A stretch of 64,000 nucleotides of DNA, from positions 1-64,000 of the forward strand of contig CAUJDF010000073.1 of assembly GCA_963169045.1 (NCBI GenBank), given 5' to 3'. The stretch's first letter is position 1, and every line of letters begins with the position of its first letter. The position numbers were made by a program, and so were the translations under genes. Shown piece by piece: positions 56,814-64,000 of the stretch. The stretch is from Myxococcota bacterium (GTDB lineage: Bacteria > Myxococcota_A > Bradymonadia > UBA7976 > UBA1532). The notes under the pieces were generated by a model. It was not told where the DNA came from. It did no database searches and was given only the letters and a program-made list of their open reading frames with translations.

Positions 56814-58399
56814 CGTCGGCCTGGCGCCGCTTCTGGGACGGTCCACCGGAGTCGCCGGACCGCGTGCGGCTCTTCCGCCTCGTCTTCTTCGGGCTCGTGG
56901 CCGTCGACTGTCTGCGCGCCCTGCCGCGCGCCGCGCTCTACGGGGCCGGCGGCTTCAACCTGCCGCAGCTCGGCGCGCTCGCAGGCTGGCTGCCGCTCCC
57001 CTCGCCGGGCCTGCTCGTCGCGCTGTGGCTCTTCGGCGCCTGGCTGGCGGCGCTCGTGGCGCTCGGCGCCGGGCGGGCCACGGCGGCCCTCCTGGCGGCC
57101 GTCTACGGCCTCGCGTGGGCCTCGAGCCAGATCGACGGCTACCAGCACCACTACCTGCTGGCGCTCGTGCTCGGCGTGCTCGCAGCCTTCGATCCCGAAC
57201 GGCCGCAGGCGTGGCCGCTCCGCCTCGTGCGCGTGCAGCTGTCGATCGTCTATGCCTGGGCGGTGGTCGCCAAGCTCGACCCGCTTTGGTTCGACGGCAG
57301 CCTGCTGGGCGGCCTCGCCACGCCCGCGCTGCGCCGGTTCGTCCAGGGCGCCGCCTGGGCGATCGGCGTCGAACCCGAGACGATCGGGGCCGCGCTCGCC
57401 GTGGGCGTGGTGGCCGTCGAGGCGTTCCTCGCCATCGCGATCCACGTGCGGCGCCTGTGGCCCGTCGCGTGGCCCGCCGGCGTCGCCCTGCACCTCGGCA
57501 TCGAGCTGGCGGGCTTCGAGATCGAGCTTTTCTCGGCCTACCTGTTCGCGCTCTATCTGCTCGTCCTGCCGGAGCGCTGGCTCGTGCGGCTGCCGCGGTG
57601 GCGGACGGACGCGACGCTCGCGCCGGCCGGACGGGTCGCGCTGTGGGCGGCGGGCGCGGCGGCCGTGCTCGTCGTGCCGCTGCCGGGCGCGGCGGGGGCG
57701 GCGGCGCTCGTCGCGGCCTGGGCGCTCCTCGCCCGCGCCTCACCGATCGCGCACGTCGTCGCCGGCGGCCTGATCGCGGCCGGGCACTTCGGCAGCCACC
57801 TCGCGCGCGACTTCCACGCCACCCGCGGGACGGTCGCGCGCGCGCTCGGCGAGCCGACGGAGGCGCTCGCCGCGTGGGAGGCGATGCTGCGTCTCGATCC
57901 CGGCTTCGGCGCCGGCTGGGTCAACCTCGGCGACCTGCACCTCGACGCCGGCCGAGCGGCGGCGGCGCTCGCCGCGTTCGAGCGCGCGGAGGCGCTGACG
58001 GGCGTCCCGCTCGACGCGCGCAAGGCGCGGGCGCTCGCCGCCCTGACGCCCCCGTGTCGCGGGGACTGCGCCCGCCGCGGCCTGGCGCGGCTCGAGCGCG
58101 ATCCCGCCGGCGCGGCCGGCCTCCTCGGCGCCGGCTGCGAGGAGGGCGATCCGGCCGCCTGCGCCGCGCTCGCCGGTCTGCACGCCGTCAGGCGCGGCGT
58201 CGCCCGCGACGACGCCGCCGCCCGACGCCTCTACGACCGTGCCTGTCAGGCGGGCCGCGCCAACGCCTGCAGCAACCTCGGCTACCTGCTCGTCAACGGC
58301 CGGGGCGGCGCCGCCGACGTCGACGGCGGTCGGGCCCTGCTCGCGCGGGGCTGCGACGCCGGCGACGCCTTCGGCTGCCGCCAACTCGATCGGCGCTGA
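56810..58399 (+). CDS. HTTM (vitamin K-dependent carboxylase-type) protein with TPR and Sel1 repeats
   Basis: A 529-residue membrane protein from ATG 56810. Residues 15-330 hold eight or more hydrophobic helices of the HTTM domain: SSQIDGYQHHYLL (His114/115) and QLSIVYAWAVVAKLDPLW. The Lys155 in AKLDPLW lines up with the catalytic base Lys218 of human gamma-glutamyl carboxylase (VKKLDADW). Residues about 344-398 form a TPR-like hairpin (EALAAWEAMLRLDPGFGAGW), and 410-529 are Cys-containing Sel1-like repeats (CEEGDPAACAALAGLH, CQAGRANACSNLGYLL). The usual lumenal region is absent and appears to be encoded by the preceding gene. Reaction would be Glu carboxylation driven by reduced quinone, but bacterial HTTM proteins may act otherwise. 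Substrate is not known. Confidence 0.85.
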   Translation: MTSAWRRFWDGPPESPDRVRLFRLVFFGLVAVDCLRALPRAALYGAGGFNLPQLGALAGWLPLPSPGLLVALWLFGAWLAALVALGAGRATAALLAAVYGLAWASSQIDGYQHHYLLALVLGVLAAFDPERPQAWPLRLVRVQLSIVYAWAVVAKLDPLWFDGSLLGGLATPALRRFVQGAAWAIGVEPETIGAALAVGVVAVEAFLAIAIHVRRLWPVAWPAGVALHLGIELAGFEIELFSAYLFALYLLVLPERWLVRLPRWRTDATLAPAGRVALWAAGAAAVLVVPLPGAAGAAALVAAWALLARASPIAHVVAGGLIAAGHFGSHLARDFHATRGTVARALGEPTEALAAWEAMLRLDPGFGAGWVNLGDLHLDAGRAAAALAAFERAEALTGVPLDARKARALAALTPPCRGDCARRGLARLERDPAGAAGLLGAGCEEGDPAACAALAGLHAVRRGVARDDAAARRLYDRACQAGRANACSNLGYLLVNGRGGAADVDGGRALLARGCDAGDAFGCRQLDRR

Positions 58400-58430
58400 A
58401 CCCCCTGCGCGGAGAGAAGGTCGGGCCGGA

Positions 58431-61400
58431 TCAGTTCGGGAGCGTGGCGAGGCGCTTCAGCTCGTCGAGGGCGATGGTGCGGTCGGCCTTCACGCGGATG
58501 AAGCGAGAGGGATGGCAGGTGAGGATGATCACCTGCTGCGTGCGGGCGGCGTTGCGCAGGATGTCGACCATCGCCGCGAAGCGCCGGTCGTCCGTCCAGC
58601 CCATCGTGTCGTCGAGGATGAGCGGCAGGGTGCGCCCGTCGGCGGCGAGGACGCGGGCGAGCGCGAGGCGGACGATGACCGACAGCTGCTCGCGGGTGCC
58701 TCCGGAGAGGCGCTCGAAGTCCTCCTCGGTGCCGTGGCGCAGAACCTTCTCGAGCCGCAGGTCGGCGGACATGCGCAGGTCGGTGCCCGGCCGCAGGCGG
58801 GCGAGGTACGGGTGCGCCTCGCGCAGGACGGGGGCGAGGAAGCGGCGCTGGGCCTCGCCGTAGGCGCGCTCGACGGCGTCGGCGAGCAGGCGGGCGGCGC
58901 GAGCGTCGCGCGCGTAGCGGGCCAGCTCGTCCTCGGCGGCGGCGAGATCGGCGCGGGCCTCGCCGAGCTCCTCGAAGCGGCCCTCGGTGGAGGCGCGGGT
59001 GAGCAGCGCGTCGAGGTTGGCGACCTCGGCGATGAGCGCCTGCTCGCGCTCGCGGGCGGTGGCGAGGACGGCGCGCGCCCGCTCGAGGTCGTCGGCGAGC
59101 AGGTCGGGGGCGGCGGCGTCGAGGGCGGCGCGTCGGTCGGCGGCGCGCTCCGCGGCGGCGGCGGCGTCGGCGCGCGCGGCGGCGAGCTCGGCGTCGAGCG
59201 CGTCGTCGGGGCGGGCGCGGCGGGCCTCGTCGAGCCGGAGTCGCGCATCGGCGCGCTCGCCGGCGCGGCGGTCGTGGTCCACCCGGGCGCCCTCGCGCTC
59301 ACCGTCGAGGCGTGCGCGCCGCTCACCGGCCGCCGCAGCGCTCCGCTCGGCCTCGCGGCGCGCCGCCTCGGCGGCCTCGGCGTCGGCGCGGACGCGCTCG
59401 ACGACGGCGTCGAGCGCGTCGACGTCGGCCGACGGCGCGCCCGCTCCAGCCGCCCCGGCGCCGGTCGGCGCGCCCGCCTCGGCGGCCTCGGCGTCGGTCG
59501 GCGCGCCCGCCTCGGCCGCCCCGGCGCCGGTCGGCGCGACCGCTTCGGCCATCGCCGCGGCTGCGCGCAGTGCGTCGGCGCCCTCCGGCGCGAGCGCGGC
59601 GAGGCGCTCGTCGAGGCCGCGCAGGCGCTCGTCGAGCTGCAGGCGCTCGTGCCACCGGGCGTCGGCGGCGGCGACATCGGGCAGCCCGAGGCGGGCGAGC
59701 CGGGCCTCGAGGTCGTCGCGCGCGGCGGCGAGCGCGGCGGCGACGGCGGCGCCGCCCTCGCCCGGCTCGACGGCGACGACCACACCGCCGGGCAGCGTGA
59801 TCGCGCCGGCCACGGCGACGACGTGCGTCAGCCCGGCGACGGACAGGCGCGCGGCGCGGGCCGCGACCTCGTCGTCGAGCCGGCGCTGCTCGGCCTCGAG
59901 GCGCTCGAGCTGCTCCAGGGCCTGCGCGGTGAACGCGTCGCCGGCCAGGGCCGCCTCGAGCTCGCCGCGCCGGGCCAGCGCCGCCCGCGCACGCGCCAGT
60001 CGCTCCTCGCGCTCGCGCTGAGCGGCGCGCAGCTCCGGCACGCGCTCCTTGAGCTTCTGCAGGCCTTCGGGCGCCGCGTCCGCCAGCACCCGCCGCGCCT
60101 CGTCGAGCCCGCGCGCGTTGTCGGCGCGCTCCCGCGCGCGCTGTCGGGCCGCGTCGAGATCGGCCGCACCGACGACAGCCAGCGCGTCGCGCAGCGAGGC
60201 CTCGGCGGCCGCCAGCTCGGCGCCGGCGCGCCGCAGCTCCTCGCCCCCGGGATCGACGCCGATCTCGGCGACGTCGCCGATGCGCAGCCGCGCCGGCCGC
60301 GTGAACTTGAAGCGGCGCTCGGCATCGGGCGCGAGCGCCTCGGCCGGCCCGTCGTCGACGCGGATCGACGTGCCGGCGAGCGCGCGCACCTCGACGCCCG
60401 TGCCGATGGCCTCGCTGCGCGCGCGGGCGATCGCGAGGTCGTGCGCGCGGGCCTCGAGGGCCGCCAGGGCCGCCGTGTCGAGGACCTCGCCCTCGAGGCG
60501 CGCCGACCACGTCTCGGCCCGCGCCGCGGCGTCCAGGGCCCGCGCCAGGGCCGCCTCGGCCCGCTCGAGCGCCGCGCGCCCCGTCGCCACGGCCTCGGCG
60601 AGGCGCTCCACGCCCTCGGCGGCCTGCGTTCGCAGCGCGCGCTCGACCGCGGCCGCCTCCACCTCGCGCTCGAGACGCGCCATGCGCCGGCGCCGTGCCG
60701 CCTCGACGTCGCCCGCGCCGAGCGCCGCCAGCGCCTCGGACAGCAGGCGCCGGTTGGCCTGCGCGTCGGCATGGGCGCGCGCCAGGCCCGGCGCCGCCGG
60801 GAGGACCTCGACCGCCCCGACGCCGGGCACGTCGACCTTCGCCGGCGCGCCGAAGGACCACGCGCCGACGCGCGTCCCCTCCGCCTCGAGCCGCGCCTGC
60901 AGCCTCGAGACGTCGCGATCGAGCGCCTGCAGCGCGGCGCGATCCTCGTCGGTCAGCGCCTCGCGGGCACGCCGCGCCTCCAGCGTCGTCCGCTCGTCGA
61001 TGACCGCGCGAGCCGCCACCCATCGCTCGCCGATCCGGCGCGCCTTCTCCGCCCGCCGCGCCGCCTGCGCCCGCGCCTCGGCCGTCGCGACCTGCGCGCG
61101 CGCCGCCTGCGCCCGCGCCTCGGCCACCGACAGCGCACGCCGGGCCTCGGCTTCGGCCTCGGCGCGGTCCGCCGCCGTCCGCGTCAGCTCTTCGAGAGCC
61201 TCCGCCGCCCGCGCCGCGTCGCGCTCCGCCGCCGCCAGCGCCGCGACGAGCCGCGTCCGCTCCGCGCGCTCGCCCTCGAGCCGCTCCGCTCGCGCCCGCG
61301 CGCCGTCCGCCTCGGCCTCGGCGAGGTGCAGCGCCTCGCGCCGCCGCGTCACGTCGTCTTCGCGCCGCCGTGCCTCCTCGACGTCGCGCTCGAACGCCGG

Positions 61401-62168
61401 GATCTCGCGCCGCAGCTCCGCCAGCGTCTCGGTCGCCGCCTCGTGCCGTTCCGACAGGTGCTCGACCTCGGCGAGCGCCTTCTCGATCGCCGCCACGCGC
61501 TCCCGCGCCACCGCGTGGCGCTCGACCGCCTGCCGATACTCGCCGGTGGGCTTCTCGGTCTTCTCGGTGAAGAACCGCGCGAGGTGGGCGCGCACCGCCT
61601 CCCGCAGCCGCTCGGCGTGGCGCCCGCCGGTCACCTGCGCCACCTGGCGGCCGATGGCCTCGTGCAACGTGCCGCGCGCGTCGGGATCGAGGCCGTCGCC
61701 GGGATCGCCGTGCTGGACCTCGTCCTGCGTGACCCACAGCAGACCCCAGACGCCCATGTCGCCGCGCTTGGCCCCCTGCCGGCCGGGCGGTCGCGCCTCG
61801 AGCCGCGCGCGCAGCTGCTCCTCGGCCTCGTCGCCGACGTACAGCGCGTCGTCCACGCGCACCTCGGCGATCGCCTTCTCGACGAAGCGCTTGTGGACCT
61901 CGACGCGCGCGCCGTCCACCTCGAGCGTGACCCAGACCTCCGGTGCCTCGCGCGTCCCGTGCGGCTGCAGCGCCTTGATGTTCTTGTGGCCGGCGCGATG
62001 GCTCTCGAAGAGCGCGCAGCGCAGCGCCTCGACGATCGTCGACTTGCCCGTCTCGTTCTCGCCGGTCACCAGGTTCAGCCCGGGCGCGAGCTCGCCGAGG
62101 TCGACGCGCGTCCGGATCGGCCCGACGTTCGCCACGGCGAGCCGGACGACGCGGATGGCGGCGCTCAT
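58431..62168 (-). CDS. SbcC/Rad50-like SMC-type ATPase
   Basis: A 1245-residue protein from ATG 62168, overlapping the stop of the SbcD-like gene (ATGA). N-terminal Walker A GENETGKSTIVEALR (36-44 core) and the motif GVWGLLWVTQDEV near residue 145 are typical of the SbcC/YhaN-like group. The middle 900 residues are coiled coils rich in Ala, Glu and Arg, with a central non-coiled part. C-terminal signature LSGGTREQLS, then LPLILDDTMGW (Walker B) and the switch-His segment LTCHPSRF complete the ABC ATPase. With the SbcD-like nuclease it would form a DNA end-processing complex. A tandem 33-bp repeat around 59434-59532 encodes three copies of an 11-residue Ala/Gly/Pro motif in the coil. Confidence 0.92.
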   Translation of the reverse strand: MSAAIRVVRLAVANVGPIRTRVDLGELAPGLNLVTGENETGKSTIVEALRCALFESHRAGHKNIKALQPHGTREAPEVWVTLEVDGARVEVHKRFVEKAIAEVRVDDALYVGDEAEEQLRARLEARPPGRQGAKRGDMGVWGLLWVTQDEVQHGDPGDGLDPDARGTLHEAIGRQVAQVTGGRHAERLREAVRAHLARFFTEKTEKPTGEYRQAVERHAVARERVAAIEKALAEVEHLSERHEAATETLAELRREIPAFERDVEEARRREDDVTRRREALHLAEAEADGARARAERLEGERAERTRLVAALAAAERDAARAAEALEELTRTAADRAEAEAEARRALSVAEARAQAARAQVATAEARAQAARRAEKARRIGERWVAARAVIDERTTLEARRAREALTDEDRAALQALDRDVSRLQARLEAEGTRVGAWSFGAPAKVDVPGVGAVEVLPAAPGLARAHADAQANRRLLSEALAALGAGDVEAARRRRMARLEREVEAAAVERALRTQAAEGVERLAEAVATGRAALERAEAALARALDAAARAETWSARLEGEVLDTAALAALEARAHDLAIARARSEAIGTGVEVRALAGTSIRVDDGPAEALAPDAERRFKFTRPARLRIGDVAEIGVDPGGEELRRAGAELAAAEASLRDALAVVGAADLDAARQRARERADNARGLDEARRVLADAAPEGLQKLKERVPELRAAQREREERLARARAALARRGELEAALAGDAFTAQALEQLERLEAEQRRLDDEVAARAARLSVAGLTHVVAVAGAITLPGGVVVAVEPGEGGAAVAAALAAARDDLEARLARLGLPDVAAADARWHERLQLDERLRGLDERLAALAPEGADALRAAAAMAEAVAPTGAGAAEAGAPTDAEAAEAGAPTGAGAAGAGAPSADVDALDAVVERVRADAEAAEAARREAERSAAAAGERRARLDGEREGARVDHDRRAGERADARLRLDEARRARPDDALDAELAAARADAAAAAERAADRRAALDAAAPDLLADDLERARAVLATAREREQALIAEVANLDALLTRASTEGRFEELGEARADLAAAEDELARYARDARAARLLADAVERAYGEAQRRFLAPVLREAHPYLARLRPGTDLRMSADLRLEKVLRHGTEEDFERLSGGTREQLSVIVRLALARVLAADGRTLPLILDDTMGWTDDRRFAAMVDILRNAARTQQVIILTCHPSRFIRVKADRTIALDELKRLATLPN
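59434..59532 (-). repeat. Three tandem 33-bp repeats inside the SbcC-like gene
   Basis: Units lie at 59434-59466, 59467-59499 and 59500-59532, with a fourth partial unit after. They encode copies of an AGAPTGAGAAG-type 11-mer in the second coiled-coil arm and preserve the reading frame. Pro residues would break the coil here, so a flexible joint or hinge is plausible. Confidence 0.75.
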
Positions 62169-63295
62169 CGCGAGACGTCCCGGTGCAGGCGGTAGAGCAG
62201 GCGGAGCGCGCGGTCGGCGTCGTCGGCGGCGACGTCCTGCCCGCGCAGGCCCTCGATGGCGTCGCGGACCCAGCCCTCGGTCGCGATCTCGTCGAGCTCC
62301 TCGGCGCGCAGCACGGTGTGCAGCTTCTCGTCGCGCACGCGCAGCCAGCGCAGGCGGTCGCGCGCCCGGTCCAAAACCTCGGCGTCGAGCCGGTCGCGCA
62401 GCGCGGCGTCGACGGCGCCTTCGAGCGCGAGCTCGAGCAACGTGTCGCTCTTCTGGGGCAGCGCGTCGAGGAAGGCCTCGAGGCGCGGCAGGTCGGCGGC
62501 CTCGTTCACCTCGAAGCGCTCCTGCCGCCAGCGCAGCGTGCCCACCTCGTGCGCCTCGACCACGGGCGTCGCGCCATGGGCGGCGATCTCGACGACGAGC
62601 GCGCGCCCCGGGTCCTTCTCTTTGAAGCGCGTGGCCTCGGGCGTGCCCGAATAGGCGGTGCGGTCGTCGACGGTCAGGCGGCCGTGCCAGTCGCCGAGCG
62701 CCACGTAGTCGAGGTCCGCGCGGCGCGCCACGTCGAGCGAGATGGCGTTCGCCGGCTCGTAGTCCTCGTCGGCCATGCCGCGCAGGATCTCGAGGATGCC
62801 CCCGTGCGCGACGGCGATGCGGATGGCGTCGCGCGGGCCGAAGTCGGGGTGCAGGTGCGCGGTCGGATCGTCCAGCGTGTGCTTCGTGAGGAGCGGGCAG
62901 GGCAGCAGGACGACGCCGGGCCGCACCTCGACGGGGTCGGTGGTGCCCAGGACGCGGACGTTGCGCGGGCACTCGCGCCGCCACAGGTCGGTGCGGTACA
63001 GCGCGTCCGGCGTGAGCGGGTCGTGGTTGCCGGGCAGCAGGTAGACGGGGACGCCGAACTGGGCGAGGACGTCGAACGTGCGCCGGACGGTCGCCGGGCG
63101 CAGGCCGTGGTGCTCGAAGACGTCGCCGGCGACCACCACGAACTCGGCGCGCTCGCGCTCGGCGAGGCGGGCGATGTTGCGGACGGTGCGCAGCCGCGCC
63201 TCGCGGACCTCGGCGCCGTCGTCGCCGGGGATGAAACGGACGCGCAGGCCGAGCTGCCAGTCGGCGGTGTGCACGAAGCGGACGGGCCTGACCAT
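62165..63295 (-). CDS. SbcD/Mre11-like metallophosphoesterase
   Basis: A 376-residue protein from ATG 63295. The metallophosphoesterase motifs are HTADWQLG, VVAGDVFEHHG, LLPGNHDP and AVAHGG followed by DYVALGDWHG. The first motif has Gln where the typical D-x-H has His, a substitution seen in many members of this group. It would be the nuclease subunit of an SbcCD-like complex, with Mn-dependent exo- and endonuclease activity on DNA ends. The stop of this gene overlaps the ATG of the ATPase gene, so both are translated together. Confidence 0.92.
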   Translation of the reverse strand: MVRPVRFVHTADWQLGLRVRFIPGDDGAEVREARLRTVRNIARLAERERAEFVVVAGDVFEHHGLRPATVRRTFDVLAQFGVPVYLLPGNHDPLTPDALYRTDLWRRECPRNVRVLGTTDPVEVRPGVVLLPCPLLTKHTLDDPTAHLHPDFGPRDAIRIAVAHGGILEILRGMADEDYEPANAISLDVARRADLDYVALGDWHGRLTVDDRTAYSGTPEATRFKEKDPGRALVVEIAAHGATPVVEAHEVGTLRWRQERFEVNEAADLPRLEAFLDALPQKSDTLLELALEGAVDAALRDRLDAEVLDRARDRLRWLRVRDEKLHTVLRAEELDEIATEGWVRDAIEGLRGQDVAADDADRALRLLYRLHRDVSR

Positions 63296-63374
63296 TTGTG
63301 CAGGATTGCCCCACGCCTCGCGCCCCTGTCAACGCTTGCCGCGGGCGGCCGCGTGACATAGCGTCGCCGCCGAG

Positions 63375-64000
63375 ATGAAGCGTCACGCGCCCCTCGGCCT
63401 GCTGCTCGGCCTGGCCGGCAACTTCGCGCTCGGCTACGCGCTCTACCGCCTGCTCCTGCTCGGCGGGTGCGGCGAGCCCGGCCAGCCCCCGTGTCCCGAG
63501 GGGCCGGGCTGGGCGGTCGTCCTGCTGCCGGCGGGCATCATCGTGTCGATCGTCTCGACGTTCCTCGGCGGCGGCGCGCTCGCCTTCCTGGGGACGTTCC
63601 TCGCGGTGGGCGTCGGGTCGCTCGCCGCCGCCTTCCGGACCACCCACGACGAGATCCGCGGCTTCGCGACGCTCTTCGGCGCGGTCTTCGCCGCCGTGCC
63701 GCTGCTACTCCTGCTGCTCGGGCTGTGGCTGCGGCGCGGCGCGAAGGCGAAGCGGCGCGAGGCGGAGCGCCTCGTGACCGGCGGCGGCAAGGCCGTCGGC
63801 ACCGTGCTCGAGGTCCGCGACACCGGCGTGACGATCAACGAGGACCCGCGGGTCGCGCTGAAGCTGCGCATCGAGCCGACAGACGGCGCGCCGGCCTTCG
63901 TCGGCGAGAAGACGATCACCGTGTCGCGCGTGCGGATCCCGCGGCCCGGCGATCGCTTCCCCATCTGGTACGACCCGGCGGCTCCCACCCGGTTCGGCAT
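63375..64000 (+). CDS. Membrane protein (DUF3592-like), 5' part
   Basis: The reading frame starts at ATG 63375 and runs out of the window after 208 residues. Three hydrophobic helices (HAPLGLLLGLAGNFALGYAL, WAVVLLPAGIIVSIVSTFLG and a longer Leu-rich one near residues 100-120) precede a C-terminal beta-rich part (GTVLEVRDTGVTINEDPRVA, FPIWYDPAAP). That part resembles DUF3592-like domains. Function unknown. It is divergent from the SbcD-like gene, with 80 bp between the starts. Confidence 0.75.
   Translation, partial: MKRHAPLGLLLGLAGNFALGYALYRLLLLGGCGEPGQPPCPEGPGWAVVLLPAGIIVSIVSTFLGGGALAFLGTFLAVGVGSLAAAFRTTHDEIRGFATLFGAVFAAVPLLLLLLGLWLRRGAKAKRREAERLVTGGGKAVGTVLEVRDTGVTINEDPRVALKLRIEPTDGAPAFVGEKTITVSRVRIPRPGDRFPIWYDPAAPTRFG

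Noticed and set aside
58431-63647. A fused SbcD-SbcC protein in one open frame
   Set aside because: The upstream part lies in a frame different from the real SbcD-like gene. An ATGA overlap at 62165-62168 defines two separate genes.

Overview
The window is very GC-rich (well over 70%) and densely coded on both strands. Its gene content points to a Myxococcota (Deltaproteobacteria) chromosome: a Pkn-type Ser/Thr kinase operon, many predicted secreted lipoproteins with Asp/Ala/Gly-rich spacers, MopE-like and CXXDXDC Cys-rich repeat proteins, a C-terminus resembling the MYXO-CTERM sorting tag, and two candidate sigma-54 promoters. No rRNA, tRNA, CRISPR array, insertion sequence or integrase was seen. 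Both ends of the window cut a gene.

Layout. 1-3063: end of an Acg-type nitroreductase, a two-DTG aspartic protease and a Gln-rich lipoprotein, ending in a hairpin shared with the opposite strand. 3060-6881 (-): a secretion-spike cassette, VgrG, then a MORN-repeat protein, then a PAAR-like tip. 6963-11324 (-): four overlapping genes, receptor-type Ser/Thr kinase, TPR membrane protein, VWA lipoprotein, small lipoprotein. 11404-16547 (-): sigma-70 factor, PAS histidine kinase, small exported protein, acyl-CoA dehydrogenase. 16822-20504: a membrane alkaline-phosphatase/sulfatase-fold enzyme divergent from a CDP-alcohol phosphotransferase and nucleotidyltransferase pair. 20593-22122: a BoxD/PaaZ-type aldehyde dehydrogenase. 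22366-28737 (-): DUF11 surface protein, beta-propeller lipoprotein, sugar-nucleotide-type epimerase and a YfbK-like VWA lipoprotein. 28809-43441: a membrane protein, a 1650-residue MopE-like mosaic, a 43-bp tandem repeat, TPR and collagen-like proteins, a second Cys-rich lipoprotein and another membrane protein. 43590-47903: a gene remnant, an NTF2-like protein, a membrane protein, a PlsC acyltransferase and a discoidin-like protein. 48014-53911: HelD-like helicase, VWA protein, second PlsC, HAD phosphatase and a small membrane protein. 53956-58399 (+): an operon of a repeat lipoprotein, a collagen-like/P-domain protein, and two genes that look like the two halves of a vitamin K-dependent gamma-carboxylase. 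58431-63295 (-): an SbcC/SbcD-like pair. 63375-64000: start of a membrane protein.

The most unusual element is the 53956-58399 operon. A 109-residue protein resembles the region of eukaryotic gamma-glutamyl carboxylase that follows its membrane domain. The next gene encodes the HTTM (carboxylase-type) membrane domain, with a Lys in the position of the human catalytic base, fused to TPR and Sel1-like repeats. The order of the two halves is reversed relative to the single-chain enzyme, and both follow a secreted collagen-like protein that might be a client. This function is inferred and has not been shown.

Low-complexity coding sequence is abundant. It produces long open frames in antisense or shifted frames (for example opposite the MopE-like gene), which were not annotated.
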